A DNA stretch of 64,000 nt from Desulfomonilaceae bacterium (GTDB taxonomy: Bacteria; Desulfobacterota; Desulfomonilia; Desulfomonilales; Desulfomonilaceae): NCBI GenBank assembly GCA_041662605.1, contig JBAZSD010000002.1, forward strand, positions 124,001 through 188,000, given 5' to 3'. Below the pieces are notes generated by a model. That model was not told the origin of the DNA. It was given only the letters and a program-made list of their open reading frames with translations, and did no database searches. The translations under genes were made by a program, and so were the position numbers. This document shows positions 27,341-34,739 of the stretch, piece by piece; position 1 is the stretch's first letter, and each line of letters starts with the position of its first letter.

Positions 27341-28540
27341 CTAATCACACATAACCTCGCATAACGTTTGCAACTGCTTCGTCAATTCGGGGACGATATC
27401 AACCAGGTCCCCGACTATTCCCCAATCGGCTACCTTAAATATAGGAGCGTAGGGATCTTTGTTTATCGCCACAATGAACCTGGAATCCATCATTCCAGCC
27501 CGATGTTGAATAGCTCCGGACACTCCGCACGCAATATATAGTTCCGGCCGAACTGTCACACCGGTCTGTCCCACTTGGTTAGAAGCGGAGATCCATCCAG
27601 CCTCAACCGCAACGCGAGTACCGGCTATTTCCGCTCCCAGCGCAGACGCTAATTCCTGAAGGAGCCCAAATCCCGCCAAGTCATTAACACCACGTCCACC
27701 AGCTACAATTATCTTGGCTTTTGACAGATCCACATGTGGAGATTCTTCTTTGACAAACTCCAGAATTTTGGTCCTGACCTGAGCTTCTGTGACTTTAGAA
27801 TCGTGGGCGATTACAACACCTTCTTTGCCTGGAGTAGGGAGTAACTCCATGACCCCGGGTCTAACGGTAGCCATTTGGGGACGTGAAAAGCGATTGGCTA
27901 TAGTGGCCATGACATTACCGCCAAAGGCCGGCCTGGTTTGCAAAAGGATGCCTTCTTCAGGCTCAATGGAGAGTTCGGTACAATCGGCGGTCAGTCCTGA
28001 ACCTGTGCGCCTGGAGACCCTTGGCGCGAGATCGCGTCCGATATGGGTGGCGCCCATTAGCAGAATACTGGGCTTGTACGCTGTAATGAGTTCGTCAAAG
28101 ACATATGAATAAGGCTCTGAACGGTAGTTACTAAAGATTTCGCCATCTGATAAATGCACAATGTCAGCGCCGAACTGAATTAGAGTATCTGCGAGGTCGG
28201 CTACATTGTGGCCGATCAAGACTGCCGAGACCTTATCGTTTAACTGTTTGGCCAATTCTTGGGCCTTGCCCAACAACTCCACGGACACCCTGTTGAGGTG
28301 GCCTCCACGCTGTTCTGCGAATACCCATACACCCCTGTATTCGCTAAAATCCGGTATGGTTTTTGGTTGAACATCAGTGTGGATGGCCTTATGGTGGCAT
28401 ACCTCCAAACATGCGCCACAACAAGTACACCGGTCCACTATGTGCGCCTTACCGTCTTTCAACTCTATCGCGTCATACGGACACTCTCTCTTACATCGGC
28501 GACATCCGTCACACAGATCGATTTCGACCCAAACTGCCAT
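27341..28540 (-). CDS. etfA: Electron transfer flavoprotein alpha subunit with N-terminal ferredoxin domain
   Basis: EtfA fused to a two-cluster ferredoxin. Residues 1-55 carry two [4Fe-4S] motifs (C10-C13-C16-C20 and C38-C41-C44-C48). The rest is EtfA, with the C-terminal FAD-binding segment (VAVEAGWISASNQVGQTG, then YIACGVSGAIQHRAGM). Ferredoxin-fused EtfA proteins are common in strict anaerobes, where they connect acyl-CoA dehydrogenases to low-potential carriers, quinone reductases or bifurcating complexes. It lies between the acyl-CoA dehydrogenase and EtfB genes, so it probably takes electrons from that dehydrogenase. Electron bifurcation is possible but cannot be decided from sequence by eye. 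Confidence 0.95.
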   Translation of the reverse strand: MAVWVEIDLCDGCRRCKRECPYDAIELKDGKAHIVDRCTCCGACLEVCHHKAIHTDVQPKTIPDFSEYRGVWVFAEQRGGHLNRVSVELLGKAQELAKQLNDKVSAVLIGHNVADLADTLIQFGADIVHLSDGEIFSNYRSEPYSYVFDELITAYKPSILLMGATHIGRDLAPRVSRRTGSGLTADCTELSIEPEEGILLQTRPAFGGNVMATIANRFSRPQMATVRPGVMELLPTPGKEGVVIAHDSKVTEAQVRTKILEFVKEESPHVDLSKAKIIVAGGRGVNDLAGFGLLQELASALGAEIAGTRVAVEAGWISASNQVGQTGVTVRPELYIACGVSGAIQHRAGMMDSRFIVAINKDPYAPIFKVADWGIVGDLVDIVPELTKQLQTLCEVMCD

Positions 28541-28638
28541 TATTACCTCGTATGTTCATTCGTCCAATCTGCAAACTGACTCCCTGTCATTTTGGAAGGC
28601 GCTGGTCTTGTCCGACAAGAAAATTTATATACAGGCGT

Positions 28639-29430
28639 TTAGATAAGCTTGTTTTGTTTAAAGCGCTCTATAAGGTTTTGAACAACATCAGATGCCCTGC
28701 CTTCCAGGAACTCACTCTGACGTTCAAACTTGGGAGCGAATGTTTTGACGACCTGCGTAAAAGACCCGCTCATGCCGACCTCGGCGGTTGTAACGCCAAT
28801 GTCGGCGGCATTCCAAACCTGAATAGGCGCTTTTTCGCGGCAAGCCGAAAGCAGCCTGGATACCTGAGGATAGCGTGGCTTAACTGGGCCGGCTATTATG
28901 GTCAAAAGAGCGGGTAATGAGCATTGGATGCGCTCGTATCCGTCTTCGAGCCGACGTTTAACCTGAACGTAGCCGGCCTCAACTGTTTCGATATCAAATA
29001 CATAGGTAACTTGAGGCAGATCCAAATATTCAGCCACCTGTGGCCCCACTTGCGCAGTGTCTCCATCGATGGCCTGACGACCTGCCAATATGAGATCGAA
29101 TTTTTCAATTCGTTGGATCGCTCTTCCAAGAGTAAAAGATGTCGCCCAAGTGTCTGCGCCGGCAAACGCGCGATCCGAAAGCAAAATAGCCCCATCGGCG
29201 CCCATTCCTATAGCTTCGGAAAGAGCGTCAATTGCCTGGACCGGCCCCATGGTCAGGACAGTAACCGTGGCCCCAAGGGTTTCCTTTAAAGTGATTGCTG
29301 TTTCAAGCGCTTGAACATCGTCGGGATTGATAATCGTATCAATACCTTCACGTATCAGGTTGCCCGTCTTAGGGTCAAGCTTGACTTCGGAAATGCTAGG
29401 TACTTGTTTGATCAACACTATAATGTTCAT
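28639..29430 (-). CDS. etfB: Electron transfer flavoprotein beta subunit
   Basis: EtfB, 263 residues. Recognised by IVLIKQVPSISEVKLDP at the start, the DPDDVQALETAITLKE-like region, VTVLTMGPVQAIDALSEAI, LILAGRQAIDGDTAQVGP and the C-terminal RYPQVSRLL. It binds AMP or a second FAD and dimerises with EtfA. Located 98 bases upstream of etfA in the same direction. Confidence 0.95.
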   Translation of the reverse strand: MNIIVLIKQVPSISEVKLDPKTGNLIREGIDTIINPDDVQALETAITLKETLGATVTVLTMGPVQAIDALSEAIGMGADGAILLSDRAFAGADTWATSFTLGRAIQRIEKFDLILAGRQAIDGDTAQVGPQVAEYLDLPQVTYVFDIETVEAGYVQVKRRLEDGYERIQCSLPALLTIIAGPVKPRYPQVSRLLSACREKAPIQVWNAADIGVTTAEVGMSGSFTQVVKTFAPKFERQSEFLEGRASDVVQNLIERFKQNKLI

Positions 29431-29479
29431 GATAATATCTCTCTGGCTCGCTCTTTATTTTGAGCGTTTCCCGCTGGAA

Positions 29480-30667
29480 CTAGATAACTCCGTCTTCTCT
29501 CAATTTGGTCAAATTCTGGTCTGAAAACCCCAATTTTCCGTAAAATTCTTCGTTGTGCTCGCCAAGACGCGGGGGAAATGTCATTTGGAGATTATTGCTC
29601 TCGAGAAATGAGGTCATATGCGGTGGCGGAGTCAAAGTGACGCTCATTTTCGTTTTGGGATCTAGAGTCGACAGTAACCGCCGTTGAACAGAGGGTTCGG
29701 AAATCAACTCGGAGATAGAGTTAATTTTGCTTACAGGCACTGTGATTGCTGTGAAAAATGTAATCAACTCCTCTGAAGTGTGTTCGCTTGTTATTGAGTT
29801 CAAGGCAACATTTAAACTTGTAACATCTTTGATACGTCCTGCGTTATTCCCATATTCCGGCTTATCTAGAGAACTGAAGAGTCCCTCCGCAACCATTGCC
29901 TTCCATTGGCGGTCATTTCCCACCGCCAGATAGATGAATCCGTTCTTGGTTTGATAAACAGAAACTGGAGCAAAAAATTCGTGTGTATTACCACAACGGG
30001 AAATATGTTTTCCAAAGGACGCCGTCATAGTGATAGGGACAGTCAGCCAGGAAACTGAAGAGTCAAACATGGACAAATCAATCCGACAACCCTGCCCGGT
30101 AACTGATCTGTTGAAAATCGCCCTCATCAGCAAACCGTACGCATGTTCGCTTGTGCCAAGGTCTGCCAGCGGGATGCCCAGGACCTGAGGTTCCCTGTCA
30201 GGTTCGCCTGTGAGATCCATTAATCCGGACCGGGCCTGGAGAACTGGATCATAGGCGCCTTCATCGCTGTTTGGGCCGAAACCGGTAATGCCCATCCATA
30301 TTATATCTTCCTTGACGGCTTTAAGGATCTCATAATCAATACCGAGTTTTTTATAATTCCGGGGTAATTGATTAGTAACAAATATATCGACATCCAATTC
30401 CTTGATGAGCTTCTGCAGTAATTCCCGTCCGGCAGGCTGAGCAAGGTTGAGCGTGATAGCCTTTTTACCGGCGTTAATACAAAGAAAATAGGAATTCATG
30501 CGTTCTTCATTCAGAACGTTGTCCCCTACCATACGATTAGGGTCACCTTGCGCCGGATTTTCGAGACGAATGACTTGCATGCCATCCATGGCCAACCGAT
30601 AAGTCAAGTACGGCACCACCATCGCCTGCTCCAGAGAAAGAACTTTTAAATCGTACAAGGTTTTCAT
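29480..30667 (-). CDS. CoA transferase, family III (CaiB/BaiF-like)
   Basis: Family III CoA transferases move CoA between carboxylic acids through an aspartyl-CoA thioester. The active-site Asp is visible in PLADLGTSEHA (about residue 169). Other signatures are VIRLENPAQGDPNR, INAGKKAITLNL, and the RCGNTHEFFAPVSVY segment. First gene of the leftward operon; the ATG at 30667 follows GGAGACAGTG. In Aromatoleum, IaaL of the indoleacetate operon is a phenylsuccinyl-CoA transferase of this family. The likely role here is activating the aryl-succinate before the B12 mutase. The palindromic operator 94-110 bases upstream suggests regulation of the whole operon from here. Confidence 0.92.
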   Translation of the reverse strand: MKTLYDLKVLSLEQAMVVPYLTYRLAMDGMQVIRLENPAQGDPNRMVGDNVLNEERMNSYFLCINAGKKAITLNLAQPAGRELLQKLIKELDVDIFVTNQLPRNYKKLGIDYEILKAVKEDIIWMGITGFGPNSDEGAYDPVLQARSGLMDLTGEPDREPQVLGIPLADLGTSEHAYGLLMRAIFNRSVTGQGCRIDLSMFDSSVSWLTVPITMTASFGKHISRCGNTHEFFAPVSVYQTKNGFIYLAVGNDRQWKAMVAEGLFSSLDKPEYGNNAGRIKDVTSLNVALNSITSEHTSEELITFFTAITVPVSKINSISELISEPSVQRRLLSTLDPKTKMSVTLTPPPHMTSFLESNNLQMTFPPRLGEHNEEFYGKLGFSDQNLTKLREDGVI

Positions 30668-30760
30668 CACTGTCTCCTCGGTTTGCCCACCAGCATGGAT
30701 GTGAGGCGCGTTTAATTAGCAACTCGCCGAATAAAACTGTAGTCAATCCCTGGAAAGGCT

Positions 30761-30777
30761 TTGTATACAGTATACAA
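30761..30777. promoter_or_regulatory. Palindromic operator, probable GntR (FCD) site
   Basis: TTGTATACAGTATACAA is a perfect 8+1+8 palindrome. It lies upstream of the CoA-transferase gene, the first gene of the leftward catabolic operon. The form TNGTATACNNTACNA is typical for FCD-type GntR proteins. A near copy occurs at 33666-33682. Confidence 0.65.
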
Positions 30778-30904
30778 CAATTATGTCACAGACGAACTAG
30801 CTGTCAACTGTTTTTTTACCCGTGACTTCCCACAACAAGATCAGAGATATTTGCGAGAGCGCGCTATTTGCGATTTGCTGATCTATTCAATTAGAGCATA
30901 GTCG

Positions 30905-30970
30905 GGGACATGACTTCCCAGCATTCTCAGGTTTCTCGAAAAGCCTGAAAAAGCCACGAAATCATGTCCC
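30905..30970. repeat. Nested inverted-repeat element (REP/MITE-like)
   Basis: Outer arms GGGACATGACTTC (30905-30917) and CGAAATCATGTCCC (30957-30970) pair with one mismatch. Inside, CAGGTTT and AAGCCTG (with a G-T wobble) form a second hairpin. The 66-bp element lies between the stop of the aminotransferase gene and the operator of the catabolic operon. It may be a mobile palindromic repeat, a transcription terminator without U-tract, or both. Confidence 0.5.
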
Positions 30971-31010
30971 TGTTTTGAGGCCGGCGCCGCCACGAACTTG
31001 CGCAGATAGC

Positions 31011-32258
31011 CTAGTTTCTTTTTATGGCGGCCAGAGATTTGTCAATTGCCTCCAAAGTCAGTTCCAAGTCGTTTTCAGCGTGCCGGAAGCTGATATACGC
31101 ATGATGGTATGGAGAAAAAAAGAATCCCCTGCGGATCATCTGAGTGTAGAAATCCTTGCGCTTGCCTTTGTATGCGCCGGTATCTTCCTTCTTGAATGTG
31201 ATGTAAAACATGGGCGCCACCCCGGTCAGTTCAGCTCCCACATCATGTTTATCTATCAATGAGCGGATCTTTTTAATGAACCTTTCGCCTTTTTCCCAGA
31301 TGTTTTCCAGCACATTGTCCCGCTCAAGGATTTCTATGGTCTTTAGCGCTGCGACAAAGGCATCGCTATTTGGGAAAAAGGTCGATGAAATGAAAAGTTT
31401 GTGAGCGGCCGACATCATGACATCCTTTTTCCCGGTCACAACAGAGATAGGATAGCCATTGGCGATCGCTTTCCCAAGAACGCTAAGGTCTGGAGTGACG
31501 CCATAAAGCTTCTGCGCCCCTCCCATTGAAAGCCTGAAACCGGTACGGATTTCATCATATACCAACACGGCGCCGTACCTGTCAGCGATCTCTCTAACCC
31601 CTTCAAGAAAGCCCGGTTTTGGGGTCTGCATCTCTTGATGGTTGGGATGACCGAAAGGAGTCATGATGATAGCGGCAGTCTGGTCTCCATGCTTTGCCAT
31701 TAGGTCCGCGAGCTGATCAAGGTTATTGTATTGAAATTCAAACACATCTTCATAGAACTTTGCTGGAACCCCGCCTTTCATTTCCACACACCAGTCATGC
31801 CATCCATGGTACCCGCACCGCATCACCTTGAGTTTATTTGTGTATGCCCTAGCGATACGAATACTCGCTGTAGTGGCGTCAGAACCTGTCTTCAAGAAGA
31901 CGCTTCGCTCAGAACAAGGCACAAGTTCAGTCAACTTCCCGGCAAGCAGATTCTGGTATTTCTGTGTCAGGGTGAAACAGAATCCTTTCTCACTTATCTG
32001 CTTGTAAACCGCCTCATCTACTTCTTCTTCGCGGTAACCCAGGATGATGGGGCCGTAACCGCAAAGGAAATCAATAAACTCGTTGCCATCAACGTCGGTC
32101 AGCCTGCAACCTTTGCCGCTTTCCAGAAAAATCGGATATTCTCCTTCGATAAAGTCGGCCGGCTTTCTCGCGCCCAGAACGCCTCCAGGTATAAGTTCGA
32201 TGGCTTCTTCAAACAGTTTTCGGCTATTTGTTATGTTGAGTTTGCTTATCTCTTTCAT
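31011..32258 (-). CDS. Class III PLP-dependent aminotransferase (HemL-like)
   Basis: Fold-type I, subgroup III aminotransferase resembling glutamate-1-semialdehyde aminomutase. Asp235 in VLVYDEIRTGFR and Lys263 in LGKAIANGYP are the PLP ligands, and LKTGSDATTASIRIARAYT holds the phosphate. 415 residues. No hem genes are near. It follows a saccharopine-dehydrogenase-like gene with a 20-base gap, so the two probably act on one amino acid or amino ketone. A true HemL is the alternative, but the operon context points to a catabolic or modifying role. Substrate unknown. Confidence 0.85.
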   Translation of the reverse strand: MKEISKLNITNSRKLFEEAIELIPGGVLGARKPADFIEGEYPIFLESGKGCRLTDVDGNEFIDFLCGYGPIILGYREEEVDEAVYKQISEKGFCFTLTQKYQNLLAGKLTELVPCSERSVFLKTGSDATTASIRIARAYTNKLKVMRCGYHGWHDWCVEMKGGVPAKFYEDVFEFQYNNLDQLADLMAKHGDQTAAIIMTPFGHPNHQEMQTPKPGFLEGVREIADRYGAVLVYDEIRTGFRLSMGGAQKLYGVTPDLSVLGKAIANGYPISVVTGKKDVMMSAAHKLFISSTFFPNSDAFVAALKTIEILERDNVLENIWEKGERFIKKIRSLIDKHDVGAELTGVAPMFYITFKKEDTGAYKGKRKDFYTQMIRRGFFFSPYHHAYISFRHAENDLELTLEAIDKSLAAIKRN

Positions 32259-32278
32259 GGGGAGTCTCCTGTCCTGCG

Positions 32279-33421
32279 CTAAACATGAACCAGCGACGAA
32301 ATGGTTTCCGACTGATGGATTTTTGCCCCTCTTTTTAAGAACGCCGCAAGAAATGTCGCCGGATCGATGCAGCCTTCAGGGGCGACCACCCCTTTTTCGG
32401 TTACCTTACCTTCATCCATCATAAGCGCTGCAATGGATGCGGGAAGGCCGGTCCCTGGAGCCATTCTTCCGACCATGTCGGCGGTGTAAGTAACGTTGGC
32501 GCCGTCTCTTTGTCCTTTAACAATGACCTTGAGCCCAGAGGATTGGGGGCCATTGTCCCGTCCTTCAGGAATAGTTTCCCAAAGTTTCAGCGCAAGATCA
32601 TAAGGCGTTACCTTGGCGCCTTTCACATCAATGGATTCTGTCCCCAAGAAGCCAGTTTCCTTCTGTTGCTTTATCAACTCATCCACCCATAGGGGAATAA
32701 GAGCGCCTTTGATTATCACGTTCTTCACACCTTTGATGTATTTGGGGATGGTCAATGGCTGGGGATGGCCGACGTAGCGGAGATTGCAGGTACCGAGGGG
32801 CTCCAGAAAGTCAGCGGTCACTTCTCCGGCGCCGCCTTCCACCTGGACCAGTTCGCCATTCATATATTGGGGTATCTGCCCAAGGGTCATATGAAGGCTG
32901 TGGTCCCAAGCAGCTCCTGCAAGTTCGGCAATACTCACTACCCAGTAGAGATAAATGTCCTCAACACTGTCCAGATGGTCTGCGTACCACTTCACAAGAA
33001 CGTTGTTAGTTCCGGGGTCCGAGCCCATCCCGGTGAGAACGGTGATGCCCACTTCTTTGGCGAGTCCATCTATCTCAGAATTGAAAAGAACCTCTGTTCC
33101 TTCATAATCGTCACATATATCAATGTAGTTTACCTTTGCCTCAACGGCCGCCCTGGCGACGGGAACAGCAGTCTTATAAAAGGGGCCGGCGCAGTTAATC
33201 ACCACATCAATATTCTTGAAGGCGCTAACCATACCTGCATGATTATTCACATCCATCTTGATCAGATTAACTTTTTCGCTTTGGCGCAATTTCGACGCCA
33301 ATCGTTCCGGGTCAGGGAATAAATCTCCCAGTACAACGGCCGAGATCTGTTGTTGTTTAATCAGGTCCCGCGCGACACCCTGACCCATACCACCGGCTCC
33401 TCCTAGTACAAATGCACGCAT
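32279..33421 (-). CDS. Saccharopine dehydrogenase-family oxidoreductase
   Basis: NAD(P)-binding protein of the saccharopine dehydrogenase/Lys9-like family. N-terminal Rossmann motif GGAGGMGQGVARDL (8-21), then DVVINCAGPFYKTAVPVARA and YIDICDDYEGTEVL, both typical of the family, and a C-terminal catalytic domain. 380 residues. It is the first gene of a two-gene leftward unit with the aminotransferase. The family catalyses reductive or oxidative steps on amino acid imines, but many members have unknown substrates. Its promoter region is shared with the divergent transporter genes and contains the second GntR-like palindrome. Confidence 0.85.
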   Translation of the reverse strand: MRAFVLGGAGGMGQGVARDLIKQQQISAVVLGDLFPDPERLASKLRQSEKVNLIKMDVNNHAGMVSAFKNIDVVINCAGPFYKTAVPVARAAVEAKVNYIDICDDYEGTEVLFNSEIDGLAKEVGITVLTGMGSDPGTNNVLVKWYADHLDSVEDIYLYWVVSIAELAGAAWDHSLHMTLGQIPQYMNGELVQVEGGAGEVTADFLEPLGTCNLRYVGHPQPLTIPKYIKGVKNVIIKGALIPLWVDELIKQQKETGFLGTESIDVKGAKVTPYDLALKLWETIPEGRDNGPQSSGLKVIVKGQRDGANVTYTADMVGRMAPGTGLPASIAALMMDEGKVTEKGVVAPEGCIDPATFLAAFLKRGAKIHQSETISSLVHV

Positions 33422-33486
33422 GTATCATTCCTCCTTGATATTCGGGAATCGTCCCGCGTCCACCACATTTCGTGGATTCTCGGACC

Positions 33487-33612
33487 CGCGTTTTACCGTT
33501 GAATGTTTTCCGTCATTTCCCCCAGCGCAGGAGCGATGAATTCTCCGTCCTGTATGTGAGACAGGACACCGTGGAGCGCGCCAGGGGGATTCAAGTTAAA
33601 CGGTAAAAAGCG
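33487..33612. other. Large imperfect palindrome, possible structured RNA or MITE
   Basis: Nested complementary arms: 33491-33500 (TTTTACCGTT) with 33599-33608; GAAT 33501-33504 with 33589-33592; CCCCC 33519-33523 with 33584-33588; CTCC 33543-33546 with 33573-33576; and a perfect apical hairpin GTCCTGT (33547-33553) with ACAGGAC (33561-33567). It lies in the 427-base gap between two divergent units, apart from the operator. It could be a leader RNA of the leftward pair or a palindromic mobile repeat. The rest of the gap shows no gene. Confidence 0.45.
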
Positions 33613-33665
33613 GAATATGCCAACCCATGGTTGAGAGCAACGCATAATGGATTGACGACCGACCT

Positions 33666-33682
33666 TAGTATACTGTATACAA
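33666..33682. promoter_or_regulatory. Second palindromic operator, probable GntR site
   Basis: TAGTATACTGTATACAA matches the reverse complement of the site at 30761-30777 at 16 of 17 positions. It lies 179 bases before the LivH start and about 245 bases before the saccharopine-dehydrogenase start, so it could control both directions and tie the transporter to the catabolic operon. Confidence 0.6.
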
Positions 33683-33860
33683 GATTAAAGATCTAAGAAA
33701 TATGACCATTACAAAACTTTTTTCATCACACTGATTGACATATGTGCTTGAAACGCTGAGAAACATCGATAGCTGACTTCGGCCGGATACTGGAGTTTGA
33801 ACTTTACCCGATGGCTGATGTCCGCCTTTCGCCGAAAATTGGATCAAATTGGTGAGGCCA

Positions 33861-34739
33861 ATGACGGACCACCTAGCCCAATTCATAGTCGCCGGTTTAA
33901 CAACCGGAAGCATTTATGCCCTAATCGCCTTGGGATTTTGCATCATTCATAACGCGACAGGAATTGTTAATTTCACCCAGGGTGATTTTGTCTCACTAGG
34001 TGGATTGGTCATTTATTCGCTACTGTTGAGCCTTAAAGCGCCATTGATCGTGGCTTTTCCACTGTCTGTCCTAGCGGTCACGGTCGTCGGGGCTCTGGTG
34101 GAACGAGTGGCCATTCGTCCGGCAAGATCTCGCAGTATTGTCATCCTTGTATTTATTACTATAGGGGTCTCAATTTTTCTCAGGGGTGTGTTCAAAATTT
34201 TATGGGGAAAGAACCAGATGGGATTGCCTCCTTTTTCAGGCGACACCCCTATAAACTTCGCTGGGGCTACACTTATGCCCCAAAATCTCTGGATTTTTGG
34301 CATAACATTTTTGTCAGTGATAGGGCTTCAATATTTTTTCAGCCGAACCAGGTTGGGGAAGGCCATGAGAGCTGCTTCCTGTAACCCGAGAGCTGCCTTG
34401 TTGATGGGCGTAAACGTCAATTCAATGGTTATGCTTTCTTTTGCATTCAGCGGAGCGCTTGGAGCGATCGCCGGAATAATCATCGTTCCCATAACCACTC
34501 TTTCCTATGATATTGGCGTTATGTTGGGATTAAAGGGTTTTGCCGCTGCCGTCCTAGGCGGCTATGGGAACAGTCTCGGGGCAGTTCTTGGGGGACTCCT
34601 TCTGGGTGTGCTGGAATCAGTCGGGGCCGGCGTTATTTCATCAACCTACAAGGATGTAATTGCATTCGGTATACTTCTCCTAGTACTTTTTGTTAGACCA
34701 AGCGGGATACTGGGCCATGGCAACACGGAGCGACTTTAG
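33861..34739 (+). CDS. livH: Branched-chain-type ABC transporter permease LivH
   Basis: Inner-membrane permease of the HAAT family of ABC importers, about eight transmembrane helices. Signatures: LTTGSIYALIALGFCIIHNA at the N-terminus, NFTQGDFVSLGG, and the C-terminal GLKGFAAAVLGGYGNSLGAV loop that contacts the ATPase. The ATG at 33861 with a GGTGAGG box is preferred over the TTG at 33849. HAAT importers bring in branched-chain amino acids but are also widely used for aromatic acids and amides next to degradation genes. No periplasmic substrate-binding protein gene is found in the window. Confidence 0.92.
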   Translation: MTDHLAQFIVAGLTTGSIYALIALGFCIIHNATGIVNFTQGDFVSLGGLVIYSLLLSLKAPLIVAFPLSVLAVTVVGALVERVAIRPARSRSIVILVFITIGVSIFLRGVFKILWGKNQMGLPPFSGDTPINFAGATLMPQNLWIFGITFLSVIGLQYFFSRTRLGKAMRAASCNPRAALLMGVNVNSMVMLSFAFSGALGAIAGIIIVPITTLSYDIGVMLGLKGFAAAVLGGYGNSLGAVLGGLLLGVLESVGAGVISSTYKDVIAFGILLLVLFVRPSGILGHGNTERL

